Shown one piece after another: positions 16,148 to 24,053 of a stretch of 38,461 nucleotides of DNA. The notes beneath the pieces are model-generated. The model saw only the letters and a list, made by a program, of their open reading frames with translations, was not told where the DNA came from and searched no databases. This DNA comes from a virus. A program made the position numbers and the translations under genes. Every line of letters begins with the position of its first letter. Within the stretch, counting starts at the first letter, position 1. The DNA lies in the IMG/VR virus record IMGVR_UViG_3300035688_000024, positions 1 to 38,461 of that record; one strand, 5' to 3'.

Positions 16148-16627
16148 TTATTCATTTTGTAAAATCCAGTCCTCATTATTCCAAACTTTATTCCAACGTT
16201 CCTTTATCACAAAAGCCAGCCAAAGTTGCTCCATTGAGGTAAATTCAGAATTATGGATATTACCCTTAGCATTGGTTGAGATGGCACGATATAATCTCCA
16301 TAAAAGATTATAGGGAAAGAACTTTTCCCTTCCACGCTTCACCATCTCCTGCAACTGGTCTTGGCGAGGTAGCCAGACTACTTTGCGTTTATTGTAATGC
16401 CCTCTACCATCTTCTGCCGTGGCAATATACAATACCTTGCCATTGGCGTCTTGCCAATCACGGAGCGTGACAGACTTAATAGCATAGATGTAAATTTTAC
16501 CATCTACAAACAAAACATCACCATCTACAAACAAATCAGGATGCCTTTCATTAGAATACGGCTTTCTTAGTGCCTGTATCTCCACCGCCTTCTCACACAT
16601 CTTGATATAAGTTTCTGAAGTGTCCAT
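16148..16627 (-). CDS. Hypothetical protein (159 aa)
   Basis: Residues 32-48 contain a repeated FVDG element (LFVDGDVLFVDGK), visible in DNA as a duplicated 15-mer around 16503-16533. The C-terminal half is Trp-rich. A KSVTLRDWQDANGKVLYIATAEDG stretch is beta-hairpin-like. No family is recognised. It is the last gene before the early terminator. The FVDG word also occurs in the product of the next gene upstream, suggesting local duplication. Confidence 0.7.
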   Translation of the reverse strand: MDTSETYIKMCEKAVEIQALRKPYSNERHPDLFVDGDVLFVDGKIYIYAIKSVTLRDWQDANGKVLYIATAEDGRGHYNKRKVVWLPRQDQLQEMVKRGREKFFPYNLLWRLYRAISTNAKGNIHNSEFTSMEQLWLAFVIKERWNKVWNNEDWILQNE

Positions 16628-16828
16628 TTAGCCTCCATTTACTAGTTTATCAAATCTGACCATTTCTGTCCCAAGTCCATCCTCAGTATTTACAACAATC
16701 TTCATGGGTTGCCCATCTACAAACTCAAGTTCCCTAATCTTGCTATGCGGATGTTTTATCCCCCAATCCAATAGGGCTTTCTGTGCACGGGTGAGCTTGC
16801 ACTCTATCAGCTTTACGCCGTCAATCAT
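16628..16828 (-). CDS. Hypothetical protein (66 aa)
   Basis: The start is placed at ATG 16828, which overlaps the stop of the zinc-finger microprotein (ATGA). The longer frame from 16882 would run across that gene. The product has a Lys/Ala-rich helix (LTRAQKALLDWGIKH) and a FVDGQPMKIVV strand. It is unrecognised. Confidence 0.65.
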   Translation of the reverse strand: MIDGVKLIECKLTRAQKALLDWGIKHPHSKIRELEFVDGQPMKIVVNTEDGLGTEMVRFDKLVNGG

Positions 16829-16998
16829 GTTCTCTCTATAAAGGGTCTTACAACTATTCCTCTCCCCTCGCAAGTTTGGCAAGTTTCCATTGGTTTGTCT
16901 TCTGCCATGGTACTATCCCTTCGGGGATGTGCCCGATAGAAATCATGGGGAACTTGCCCTGTGCCGTTACAAACTGGACACTTTTGCCATTCCATCAT
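16825..16998 (-). CDS. DnaJ-type zinc-finger microprotein (57 aa)
   Basis: Two CxxCxGxG repeats, KCPVCNGTGQV (residues 6-16) and TCQTCEGRGIV (38-48), are exactly the pattern of the DnaJ cysteine-rich zinc domain, here alone with no J domain. A GGAGG site precedes ATG 16998. The gene overlaps the NinG-like gene by 32 bases and the next start by 4. It could bind partner proteins or nucleic acid. Confidence 0.78.
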   Translation of the reverse strand: MMEWQKCPVCNGTGQVPHDFYRAHPRRDSTMAEDKPMETCQTCEGRGIVVRPFIERT

Positions 16999-17440
16999 AT
17001 ACCTCCTTCAATAATTGCTTCAGATATAACTCAATTAAATTATAATCAATCGGCGACGATTTCGTGGTCATTTCGGCCAGAACATAAAGGCGCTCGTATT
17101 CCTCCTCGCCCAGTAAGCGACGGAATAATTCCTCTTTGGCTATAATCTGAGCATCAATGTATTTGTGACAACCACCGCATATTCCAGCGGCATTTCGAGG
17201 GTCCCACCGGACAGTATGTTTCCCTCGACCATGGCAGTGGCCACAATCGAGTTGTTTCCATGCGGGAAATATAGAGCCATTATCCTTCTGAATATCGAAT
17301 CTAGGACTATGACAACGTTGACAGCCGCCAACGAACATCATCGCCCTCTTGCGAATATACTCTGAATAGAGATCATCGCACCGGACTTCTGCTTTTTGCC
17401 TGTCGGTTTTCGTTTTCCTTTCTTTAGTCTTGAACATCAT
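16967..17440 (-). CDS. NinG/Rap-like recombination nuclease (157 aa)
   Basis: After a Lys/Arg-rich start comes CDDLYSEYIRKR, then a Cys/His region: CQRCHSP (about 40), LDCGHCHGRGKH (about 65-76), RWDPRNAAGICGGCHKYID (about 78-96). This order of CxxC, CGH-type, RxDxxN and CxxCH matches lambda NinG (Rap), a nuclease acting on branched recombination intermediates. It lies in the replication/recombination operon near the DnaD-like and annealing genes. The start is coupled to the upstream gene by ATGATG over its stop. Confidence 0.72.
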   Translation of the reverse strand: MMFKTKERKTKTDRQKAEVRCDDLYSEYIRKRAMMFVGGCQRCHSPRFDIQKDNGSIFPAWKQLDCGHCHGRGKHTVRWDPRNAAGICGGCHKYIDAQIIAKEELFRRLLGEEEYERLYVLAEMTTKSSPIDYNLIELYLKQLLKEVYDGMAKVSSL

Positions 17441-17655
17441 AGCTCCATATCATCTGTTAAATATTCTAAAATCTGCTCAGCCTCAGTGGACAAAGCTACT
17501 ATGTCTGTGTATAAAGTGAAGGCTAACTTTTGCCAGCGGTCATCAAGGTCATCAATGACAAAACCTTCTCGTTTCATCATTCGCTTCGCTTCTTCAACCT
17601 TGCCTTTGACGACTTCCAGAAACTTCTTTACCGTTGCACTTTGTTCTTCGTTCAT
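17437..17655 (-). CDS. Hypothetical helical protein (72 aa)
   Basis: This is an all-helical, charged protein (VKKFLEVVKGKVEEAKRMMKREGF, then a WQKLAF helix). Its last codons and the following ribosome site form one copy of the 15-mer repeat at 17441-17455. It is unrecognised. Confidence 0.65.
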   Translation of the reverse strand: MNEEQSATVKKFLEVVKGKVEEAKRMMKREGFVIDDLDDRWQKLAFTLYTDIVALSTEAEQILEYLTDDMEL

Positions 17656-17673
17656 TTCAGCTCCATATCATCT
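17441..17673. repeat. 15-mer repeated before two consecutive genes
   Basis: The word agctccatatcatct occurs at 17441-17455 and 17659-17673. On the minus strand it reads AGATGATATGGAGCT, and its GGAG lies 5-8 bases before each of two start codons, so a gene end plus ribosome site appears duplicated. Confidence 0.85.
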
Positions 17674-17685
17674 AACTGCTAAACT

Positions 17686-18039
17686 TCATAACTTCATAAT
17701 GGCTAGACAGAGAGCAAGAGCAGCATTTGGGATAATCAATTCTAGCTCTTGTAACCATTTCTTGAATAAAATAGTATAGGCAACATCACTACTACATTCC
17801 TGCTCAGCCATAACTTTCTCTATTGCTTTGGGCACAAGCCACTTAAAGCAGGCATTTAGGGATTGGGTGAAGCATAATCCGACATTGAGTCTGCCTTGTG
17901 CAACTCTTTTCCTAATGAGAGTTTTGAAATTAGGGTTGCCCCACAATATCCATACAGCCCAATCATCGTCTGGGGTATTTGATGTAAACCCTGCCCACCC
18001 TGCCAGTTTCTTATTTAGTTCTTGTTCTATATCGTTCAT
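17686..18039 (-). CDS. Phage ABA-sandwich-like protein (117 aa)
   Basis: The pattern LNKKLAGWAGF near the start, a central PDDDWAVWILWGNPNF, then FTQSLNACFKWLVPKAIEKV is typical of a widespread phage early protein (ABA-sandwich type). The tail ends in a hydrophobic helix. Function is unknown. ATG 18039 after AAAGGAG is preferred to 18099, which would overlap the upstream gene. Confidence 0.62.
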   Translation of the reverse strand: MNDIEQELNKKLAGWAGFTSNTPDDDWAVWILWGNPNFKTLIRKRVAQGRLNVGLCFTQSLNACFKWLVPKAIEKVMAEQECSSDVAYTILFKKWLQELELIIPNAALALCLAIMKL

Positions 18040-18062
18040 CTTCTCCTTTCGTATGGTTTCAT

Positions 18063-18278
18063 CTACTCGGATTCCAAATGTTTCGGGCAATAACCACAAA
18101 TAAGGTCATCATCAAGCTCTACCTCATCCTCGATTTGCCACCCTTTCGGCATACAACTATCTTTAAGGTCAAATAGCGATTCCCCCTCTTCCTCATAAAG
18201 CCAAACCCGAAACGACTCACTTACTCTGCTACACTCCACGCATTGAATCCTTGCTTGCCTGCTACCTTGTAGTTTCAT
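18063..18278 (-). CDS. Cys-rich small protein (71 aa)
   Basis: The ATG at 18278 follows GGAGGAG; a longer frame reaching into the HNH gene is rejected. Cys pairs CVEC (residues 11-14) and CGYC (63-66) flank an acidic middle and suggest a split zinc ribbon. The first lacks a basic DNA-contact stretch, so protein binding is as likely as DNA binding. Confidence 0.65.
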   Translation of the reverse strand: MKLQGSRQARIQCVECSRVSESFRVWLYEEEGESLFDLKDSCMPKGWQIEDEVELDDDLICGYCPKHLESE

Positions 18279-18288
18279 TTCTCCTCCA

Positions 18289-18708
18289 TTACTTGATTCT
18301 TTGTTTGTAAATCTTCCTACACGCCCTACATTCCCTTGAACCATCAGGGCGAATATGTGTGTTGAATAAATTATATGGATGCCCATGTAGGCAGCAATTC
18401 CTAGAAAGTTTCCTAGCCCTCAGAATATTAGGGAGTATGCCCCTCTTGATATTTTCGGTTCGTGTTACAACTTCCAAGTGGCTTGGGTTAACACATACCT
18501 TATTGCGGCATAGGTGGTCAATCTCAAACCCATCTGGGATGATATCCCTCGATTCTTCATAGGCAAATCTGTGTGCTCTTATCTTGCCATTCCCATCCCA
18601 AAATAAACCATAACCATTGCTTGTGAGACACCCAATCCACTCCCAACACCCCGATGATTGCTTTACGACCTTAGCCCAAAATCTCTCACTTGCTGTCTTA
18701 TTGCTCAT
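18289..18708 (-). CDS. HNH endonuclease (HNH_3 type, 139 aa)
   Basis: Motifs in order: GCWEWIGCLTSNGYG near 20, HRFAYE near 45, then the nuclease core IPDGFEIDHLCRNKVCVNPSHLEVV (about 57-81) with the paired DH, N and H residues. The C-terminal CCLHGHPY...CRACRK region is a zinc-binding tail. This is the stand-alone homing-type HNH common in phages. It overlaps the upstream gene by 4 bases, so it is embedded in the operon. Confidence 0.88.
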   Translation of the reverse strand: MSNKTASERFWAKVVKQSSGCWEWIGCLTSNGYGLFWDGNGKIRAHRFAYEESRDIIPDGFEIDHLCRNKVCVNPSHLEVVTRTENIKRGILPNILRARKLSRNCCLHGHPYNLFNTHIRPDGSRECRACRKIYKQRIK

Positions 18709-19010
18709 TCCGACACCAGTTTTCCTTTTCTTGGCAAATGGGGTAAATATCTAGCCTTGATGGTATCAACTAAGGGCTGTAACTGATTAGCTAATAATGT
18801 TCCTGCCTCTTTATCTTCTAGCATCAGATTCCCTGCAAGGCAACAAATGAGTCCTCCAATATCTTCTGCTACCTCAGCCTTGGCCAGATAGATTATCCTC
18901 CTTAAATGCTGGTCCTTGTAATAACCTCCCTTTAATTCCTCACCATTTAATATCAGTGGCTTCTCCACCTTCCCAGGTGTTTCATTTACCTTACAATAAA
19001 ATTCCTGCAT
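18705..19010 (-). CDS. Hypothetical protein (101 aa)
   Basis: This is mostly helical, with YYKDQHLRRIIYLAKAEVAED then a Gly/Cys segment (GGLICCLAGNLML) and a helical tail. It lies directly after the DnaD-like gene, where helicase loaders or replication accessory proteins are often found, but no motif supports that. Confidence 0.6.
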   Translation of the reverse strand: MQEFYCKVNETPGKVEKPLILNGEELKGGYYKDQHLRRIIYLAKAEVAEDIGGLICCLAGNLMLEDKEAGTLLANQLQPLVDTIKARYLPHLPRKGKLVSE

Positions 19011-19046
19011 TTACTCCTCCTTTACTCTATCTTTGCTTTGCAACGG

Positions 19047-19748
19047 CTATCTCTTCACGAGTCCTTGATACTTGCCCCTACTGTATTTATCCGGCGGCAC
19101 GGCATCCTTCCCGTACCGTTCCCAGTTCTTTAAGATTCCGCCGATGTATCTCCAATCCTTTCTATTGCGTTTCACTGCTTCCCGGATAGCGTCGGCCACC
19201 CAGGGAGCCGTGAATCTTTTTACCGCGAGCCCTATTTCGTTCTCTACGTCTTCACTTAAAGAGTCGGTCCCCAATGCTTTCTTATAAACTTCGTAAACTT
19301 CTTCTATAGATAAACAACAACCTTCTTCTTTAACTTGTTCTTTAACTTTAACTTGTTCTTTAACTTCTATTGGACTTACTCCGTCATTACTCTGGAGTAA
19401 TTCAGGAGGAATTGAGGGGATTTGTGATTGAGATTCCCTATCTTTTCTCAACCCAGGCTGGTGTTTTTCAAAGTTTTTCATCCATAAATATTGATTTCCA
19501 TTAACAGAATAACGGGAAATTAGCCCAGAAAGTTCTAATTCCTTGAGGTATTTTTCAATTTTTGGGACAGTGATTGTCCGCCGGGGGAACACAATGCTTT
19601 TCACGGTTGTCGCATCTCCGTGCATCCTGCCCTCACAATCCAAGTGAGTAATCAGCCAAGTAAAGAGTAGCCGACAAGTATCATCTGACAGTGCATCTAC
19701 TTTCTCGTCTAGACTAATTTCTTTGCTTACAAATCTGCCTCTAGCCAT
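19047..19748 (-). CDS. DnaD-like replication protein (233 aa)
   Basis: The N-terminal 90 residues resemble a phage replisome-organiser winged helix (MARGRFVSKEISLDEKV, FTWLITHLDCEGRM). A short linker contains a duplicated VKEQVK word (DNA repeats near 19326-19366). The C-terminal part ends with WRYIGGILKNWERYG, the signature of the DnaD/DnaB_2 domain. It should bind the origin and recruit the host helicase loader. No phage polymerase or helicase is seen, so replication probably depends on host machinery. Confidence 0.82.
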   Translation of the reverse strand: MARGRFVSKEISLDEKVDALSDDTCRLLFTWLITHLDCEGRMHGDATTVKSIVFPRRTITVPKIEKYLKELELSGLISRYSVNGNQYLWMKNFEKHQPGLRKDRESQSQIPSIPPELLQSNDGVSPIEVKEQVKVKEQVKEEGCCLSIEEVYEVYKKALGTDSLSEDVENEIGLAVKRFTAPWVADAIREAVKRNRKDWRYIGGILKNWERYGKDAVPPDKYSRGKYQGLVKR

Positions 19749-19766
19749 TCCTCTCTCCTGTCATAC

Positions 19767-20678
19767 TCATAACTTCTTTTGATGTACTAATTGATTATAT
19801 TTACTAAATCGGGCATTGCATCCTGTAACGCAGTGTGGGTCTTTCCCAGGATTGCCCGGAGGTGAAACATGGTCTCGGAATAAATGAGAGCAATAAAACT
19901 CTCTGCCATATTCGTCATAAAGACGCTCGGTCATAGAAAGGTAACATGGGATTTCTATGTTTTCAGGAAAGTAATTACCATTCATATGGTGAGTTGTGTC
20001 GAATATGTATTTTGAAACAGAATCAAGTTTTTCAGATGCCTTAAATAAGATAGCCACATCATCTTTTGTTAAAGCCATATCGCCATCACCCTTAAAGAAA
20101 GAGGCAGACACAGAATAGAGATTGGGGAAATTGTCTTGGCAAAATTCTATGAACCGTTCAAACCTTGAGGCGTTTTGATGTGTGGCCGTATAAGATACGG
20201 AAACGTGTGCCACATGATAAATTGCCTCTTTGATATTGGCTATAACTTTCTCGAAATAATCGCCACCAACAAGTTGATTCCATCGTTCAGCGTCATAATC
20301 ATCGAGAGAGGTTTTAATTCTAAAGAGGGATTTCATTGCCTTACGATTCGGGAGCCTTAATAAATTGGTATTTAGGGCCATCTTGGTAATATTTCGCTGT
20401 AAATATATCTCCTCATCTAGCCAGGGAACACAAGTTGGTTCTCCCCCTGTTATATGAATAATCCCTTTCTTTCCTGCCCTTTCGCATAGATTAGAAAAGA
20501 GCTTCCTATCCATTATTTTGCTCCCCTTAATCTCATGACAATAGATACAACTCATATTGCAACGATTGGTCAAATGAATGGCAAAGCGTACTATTTCAGG
20601 AGTTCTCTTTTCCCTTAATGCACTAATAGTTTCATCTGCCCGTTCTTGAATCCTATCCCAAAATATATTGTCATTCAT
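19767..20678 (-). CDS. Radical SAM enzyme (about 303 aa)
   Basis: The cluster motif CNMSCIYCH (CX3CX2C, about residue 39) binds a [4Fe-4S] centre, and ITGGEPT (about 75) is the SAM-contact GGEP motif. The C-terminal third adds cysteines (IPCYLSM, FYCSHL, CVTGC), resembling an auxiliary SPASM/twitch-type cluster. The substrate cannot be told. A second radical-SAM-type gene lies 37 bases upstream in the same operon. ATG 20678 is chosen; GTG 20690 is also possible. Confidence 0.85.
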   Translation of the reverse strand: MNDNIFWDRIQERADETISALREKRTPEIVRFAIHLTNRCNMSCIYCHEIKGSKIMDRKLFSNLCERAGKKGIIHITGGEPTCVPWLDEEIYLQRNITKMALNTNLLRLPNRKAMKSLFRIKTSLDDYDAERWNQLVGGDYFEKVIANIKEAIYHVAHVSVSYTATHQNASRFERFIEFCQDNFPNLYSVSASFFKGDGDMALTKDDVAILFKASEKLDSVSKYIFDTTHHMNGNYFPENIEIPCYLSMTERLYDEYGREFYCSHLFRDHVSPPGNPGKDPHCVTGCNARFSKYNQLVHQKKL

Positions 20679-20715
20679 CTTGTTGCCCACTTATCTTGAT
20701 AATAAGTCTTCATAC

Positions 20716-21375
20716 TCATTCATACCTCAATCTTTTAAGATTGTCTTTTATCTTTACTTCTGTGAATTTTGTCAGCCTCTCAATAAGCATATTTACTTTG
20801 TCAGGTGGCGGCTCTAGTAGATTATGTCCCTTACTATCAGCACCGATGCTCACAAAAACAGGGGCAATTTGTTTTGTCCAGTCAACGAGAATATCAAGGT
20901 CGAAGTCCATTATAGGTTCAATACTAACCATTTTAGGATGAGGCAAATCTCGCATCGCCAGCATCCTCGCTTCTGACGTAGGAGCTTGGGTTACGTCGTC
21001 ATAATCTCTATTAGACTCTATGGTTGTGCCGAGAATAAAATCAGGGGGCATAAACTCAAGAAGCATCTCGAACCTTGATGGGTCTTTACTTTGAAACAGA
21101 TAGCGGTTAAGGGGATATTTATAGCAATGTTTTAGGGTAATGAGTAGCCATTCCACAAGTGCCTTATAGCACCACATATCGGTTGAACTCCCAACAAAGA
21201 TAAAATTACCCTCCCCAAGATTAGTCCCCATTTCCTTCTCCACAAAATGAAACTCAGGCTGGGGAAACACCTTCATATAGCAATAAACGCAATCGTGAGG
21301 GCATTGCCCCCGTATAGGATTCCAAGTATGAGTTACAAAGGGATACATATTGCCTTTTTGCTTATTTAATCCCAT
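20716..21375 (-). CDS. DUF5131/Gp37-Gp68-type radical SAM protein (219 aa)
   Basis: The start matches the DUF5131 layout: a HTWNPIRG segment followed by CPHDCVYCY (CX3CX2C, about residues 24-31), then GNFIFVGSSTDMW and TTIESNR and MVSIEPIMDFD strands of the barrel. These proteins are radical-SAM relatives of spore photoproduct lyase and recur in phages with unknown substrate. The partner radical SAM gene follows directly. A 14-codon frame couples the two (ATG over the stop). Confidence 0.82.
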   Translation of the reverse strand: MGLNKQKGNMYPFVTHTWNPIRGQCPHDCVYCYMKVFPQPEFHFVEKEMGTNLGEGNFIFVGSSTDMWCYKALVEWLLITLKHCYKYPLNRYLFQSKDPSRFEMLLEFMPPDFILGTTIESNRDYDDVTQAPTSEARMLAMRDLPHPKMVSIEPIMDFDLDILVDWTKQIAPVFVSIGADSKGHNLLEPPPDKVNMLIERLTKFTEVKIKDNLKRLRYE

Positions 21376-21473
21376 TTCATCTTCTCCAATTCATACCTCT
21401 GGGAAAGGCGAGGATAAGCCCCGCTGCCCATATCTAAAAGAAAGGAGGTGAAAGGGTTAATAGTCTTCATCAT
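21366..21473 (-). CDS. Small ORF between hypothetical gene and DUF5131 gene (35 aa)
   Basis: MMKTINPFTSFLLD... overlaps both neighbours (ATGA at its start, 10 bases at its end). Continuous overlap suggests translation, but there are no motifs or strong ribosome site. Confidence 0.4.
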   Translation of the reverse strand: MMKTINPFTSFLLDMGSGAYPRLSQRYELEKMKWD

Positions 21474-21751
21474 ATTTTTATTGGCAAAGCCTCTATCTGC
21501 TTGGCGAAGAAGCGTCTCGCCTCTGTTATTACATCTTCCAATAATGGGGGGCTATCTATATTATTCGTTCTCTTATCTAGCCTATCCCAATTAGTTTGTT
21601 TCTGCCATTTTTTATGGCGTAGTGTTTCTCTAGTCTCAAAATTATAAGTATTCAAGTAGATAATCCCATTGTTAGCCCAATCAACAACAAGACTAAATGT
21701 CCATCGTTCCCGTTTCAAATCTCCGTCTGGTCTGATTACCTCGATATTCAT
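21470..21751 (-). CDS. Hypothetical protein (93 aa)
   Basis: Chosen start MNIEVIRPDG follows AAGGAGAC and overlaps the upstream stop by 4 bases; an in-frame ATG at 21775 would sit inside that gene. The protein has beta strands at the start (VIRPDG, WTFSLVVDW, IYLNTYNF) and a helical tail. No family is recognised. Confidence 0.65.
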   Translation of the reverse strand: MNIEVIRPDGDLKRERWTFSLVVDWANNGIIYLNTYNFETRETLRHKKWQKQTNWDRLDKRTNNIDSPPLLEDVITEARRFFAKQIEALPIKI

Positions 21752-21876
21752 TTCTTGTCTCCTTCCAAGCCCCATTTCTTGAATTGAATCCTCTTCTCAG
21801 CGTCAGGGATTAGTAAAGTAGTATGTTTCCCTTCTTTGCGAACCTCCTCACTGATAAAGCAAGTTTCATATTTCAT
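21748..21876 (-). CDS. Small protein (42 aa)
   Basis: MKYETCFISEEVRKEG... has an AAGGAGTG site before ATG 21876 and a 4-base overlap with the next gene. It is too short for a fold call. Confidence 0.58.
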   Translation of the reverse strand: MKYETCFISEEVRKEGKHTTLLIPDAEKRIQFKKWGLEGDKK

Positions 21877-22006
21877 AAACCACTCCTTCACTTCCTTCCA
21901 ATCTGGAATCCTGTCCAGCCTTGAAGGAGATTTCAGCTTGTTTATTTAATCTGTAGAACTCCTCTGGCGAATAGTGTCCTGGCATTACAGTCTCAATCGC
22001 TTTCAC
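21866..22006 (-). CDS. Small protein (46 aa, GTG start)
   Basis: GAGGAGG lies 5 bases before GTG 22006, a better start than the ATG at 22057 deep in the upstream gene. The product is VKAIETVMPGHYSPEEFYRLN..., likely helical. It overlaps both neighbours. Confidence 0.55.
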   Translation of the reverse strand: MKAIETVMPGHYSPEEFYRLNKQAEISFKAGQDSRLEGSEGVVYEI

Positions 22007-22355
22007 AATTCCCTCCTCTTTGGGAGACACCCTGACGCAATCTCTTAAAGTAGGCACGAAGTTTTGGTATCCTTACCTTCTGGTGATATTGACTATCATA
22101 AAACTTGTTTTCCTCTTCATGACCTTGGCAAGCCTTGTAACCAGACTCCATTGCCCAATCCATTGCCTTAATAATGAGATTGGAAAGAGCTCCATCTAAT
22201 TCATACACCCGCTTCCAGATTTGCTTTTCCTCATCTGTTAGGTTACCATGAGTCTCAAACATCTCATCAAGAAGAGGCTGGTCTCCATAGGCTCTTTCAA
22301 TATCATTCATTGTGCATCCTGGTGGTAAATCCCATCCAAATATACTGTGTGTCAT
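21993..22355 (-). CDS. Hypothetical protein (120 aa)
   Basis: This is an acidic helical protein with FGWDLPPGCTMNDIERAYGD at the start, a region typical of small phage early proteins. It then has LTDEEKQIWKRVYELDG and a basic tail (KLRAYFKRLRQG). No family is recognised. Confidence 0.65.
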   Translation of the reverse strand: MTHSIFGWDLPPGCTMNDIERAYGDQPLLDEMFETHGNLTDEEKQIWKRVYELDGALSNLIIKAMDWAMESGYKACQGHEEENKFYDSQYHQKVRIPKLRAYFKRLRQGVSQRGGNCESD

Positions 22356-22378
22356 TTTCCCCTCCTCTTATTTCAGTG

Positions 22379-22639
22379 TTATTTCTTTGGGATTACTTTA
22401 ATCCAATTCTGCTTGAGCATATCTTCTCTTGCTGCCCTAACGCTGGTAGCCTCACCTAAATTATAAGGGCCTGATAATGGCAAGCTTTGGTCATCACTCT
22501 TTATCTCTATGCCACTAAACTTTAGGATTTCAGTAGCAGCCTCTCCAAAAGTCATTTCCTTGAAGCCACAGCCCTGATTGATATTCTGTAATAACCAATC
22601 AGCAAGTTGCTCTCTTATCCGTTCATATTCTGTTGACAT
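22379..22639 (-). CDS. Hypothetical protein (86 aa)
   Basis: It starts on the last base of the upstream stop (TAATG). A helical first half (REQLADWLLQNIN) is followed by a mixed tail. Unrecognised. Confidence 0.62.
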   Translation of the reverse strand: MSTEYERIREQLADWLLQNINQGCGFKEMTFGEAATEILKFSGIEIKSDDQSLPLSGPYNLGEATSVRAAREDMLKQNWIKVIPKK

Positions 22640-22989
22640 TATTCCTCCTTCAAACTCTGCTCCGGCGATAACCCTCTTTTAATTAGCTTCCCTATCCTCT
22701 TCACCTGGCGGAGACTTTTAAACCGCCCTGCTACGGCTGAGGGAAACCCCCAATCTATCATTTTCTGGTAATAGGCCTTCCTCCGTTCTAGGTAATCCAT
22801 ATATGATTCCAAGGTTTTATGGTTACTGTATTTATTCTTTGGAACAAGACGATTTTCCCGATAGCTGAGTTTTGTCCTTGTCCCCTGGGGAACCCGGTAT
22901 AAGGAACACTGCCAGTTTAAGCAGAGATAGACAAAGTGTCTATTGAAGTCAGTCTCTACTAAGGGTTGCCCACATTGAGAACAAATCAC
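22639..22989 (-). CDS. Zinc-ribbon protein with basic tail (116 aa)
   Basis: MICSQCGQPL (CxxC at 3-6) pairs with CLNWQC (23-28) to form a zinc ribbon. The rest is basic and helical, with many Tyr, Arg and Lys residues (SYMDYLERRKAYYQK, RQVKRIGKLIKRG), consistent with nucleic-acid binding. The role is unknown. Confidence 0.65.
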   Translation of the reverse strand: MICSQCGQPLVETDFNRHFVYLCLNWQCSLYRVPQGTRTKLSYRENRLVPKNKYSNHKTLESYMDYLERRKAYYQKMIDWGFPSAVAGRFKSLRQVKRIGKLIKRGLSPEQSLKEE

Positions 22990-23041
22990 TCTATTCCTCT
23001 TAATTGAGCCTCTTAACTCTTTAAGAAGCTCTCAAAAAGGA

Positions 23042-23128
23042 TTAGCCTGTGCGTGGTCTCGGATGCGCACCCCCCACTATTTGTGGACACCCACCACTAC
23101 ATTTGACCTGATGCCAACGTGTTATCAT
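23042..23128 (-). CDS. Possible microprotein (28 aa)
   Basis: A strong AAGGAGG site lies 5 bases before ATG 23128 in the gap between the annealing and zinc-ribbon genes. The product has a CSGGC pair and a Gly/Arg/Pro tail. The ribosome site is the main support. Confidence 0.42.
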   Translation of the reverse strand: MITRWHQVKCSGGCPQIVGGAHPRPRTG

Positions 23129-23141
23129 GGTTTCCTCCTTT

Positions 23142-24053
23142 TTAAGGTTCAATCCCTTTTGCTTTCTTTATATCTGTCCAGGCTTTATCCAAATCTACAA
23201 GGTCTATGAATGAACCGATGCTCAGAATCTCGTACGCCTCTCGGGTCCCGACTTTGTGCTTTGCCATTAACCCCTTGAGTTCGGTTACGTTCTGAATCTT
23301 CTTGCCACTGGGAGATTCTTTACCCATGTTCTCCCAGGCTTCGTCAATAGTTCCAGATGTCTTCGCTGGCACTGGGGTTTTAGCTTCGGATGATGCTGGG
23401 AGTTGAGGTTCTAGCTTCGGTTCAGGCGCTTTCTCCTTAATTTCATTGCACCATTCACCAGTATCCTCGCCATTCTCATCCTTTATCGGATGAGCATAAT
23501 TCGTCATTTTCCCTCTCTTGAAGAACTGTGTTTGATGAATCGGGCAATAGTGTTCCGTCTGTTCACTCCCAAAGTCCTCAGTGATTTCCTCGGCAGGTGT
23601 GGCTTGGAAGCCTGCAAGGATTGCCACATAGCTGAAATTCATGCGGTATGCCTTACTTGTGGCGAAAGTCTGTGCTGCACTCATACAAGCCTTATGTTTT
23701 GCCTCGCCGGTCTTACCCTTGCAGCAATTCTCGGTGAAGTAACATGGCATAATCGCACCGCCGACTATAACGCCATCCTTCCATAATTGGACATGGGCTG
23801 CATAGCCAATGATTTCATCTTCTTTAATGATGGGCGTGATTTCTTTAGTTTCGGCGTGTGTGCGATTGAAGGCACCAATGGTTTCCCATGCTTCAACCTG
23901 AAGATATTTTTTGCCTGAGATTTCCTGATAGCACTTTGTTTGATTGACAATGTTCATCAGGAGCCTTGCCTGTGCTGTGGCACTCTCCACGACTTCGGCA
24001 GGACTCAGGGCAACCCCCTGGTCCTGAACAATTACTTCTTTTCCATCTGCCAT
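23142..24053 (-). CDS. Candidate single-strand annealing/recombination protein (303 aa)
   Basis: Residues 20-170 form the conserved part: KKYLQVEAWETIGAF (about 49), VQLWKDGVIVGGAIMPC, then SAAQTFATSKAYRMNFSYVAILAGFQATPAEEI (about 125-157). The A-Q-T-x-A-x-S-K-A-x-R then AG-x-x-ATPAEE layout recurs in phage proteins that I associate with Rad52-like annealing. A CPIHQTQFF region (about 170) is followed by a Pro/Lys linker and a small helical C-terminal domain. With the NinG-like nuclease and DnaD-like protein in the same operon, a recombination role is sensible but not proven. Confidence 0.55.
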   Translation of the reverse strand: MADGKEVIVQDQGVALSPAEVVESATAQARLLMNIVNQTKCYQEISGKKYLQVEAWETIGAFNRTHAETKEITPIIKEDEIIGYAAHVQLWKDGVIVGGAIMPCYFTENCCKGKTGEAKHKACMSAAQTFATSKAYRMNFSYVAILAGFQATPAEEITEDFGSEQTEHYCPIHQTQFFKRGKMTNYAHPIKDENGEDTGEWCNEIKEKAPEPKLEPQLPASSEAKTPVPAKTSGTIDEAWENMGKESPSGKKIQNVTELKGLMAKHKVGTREAYEILSIGSFIDLVDLDKAWTDIKKAKGIEP

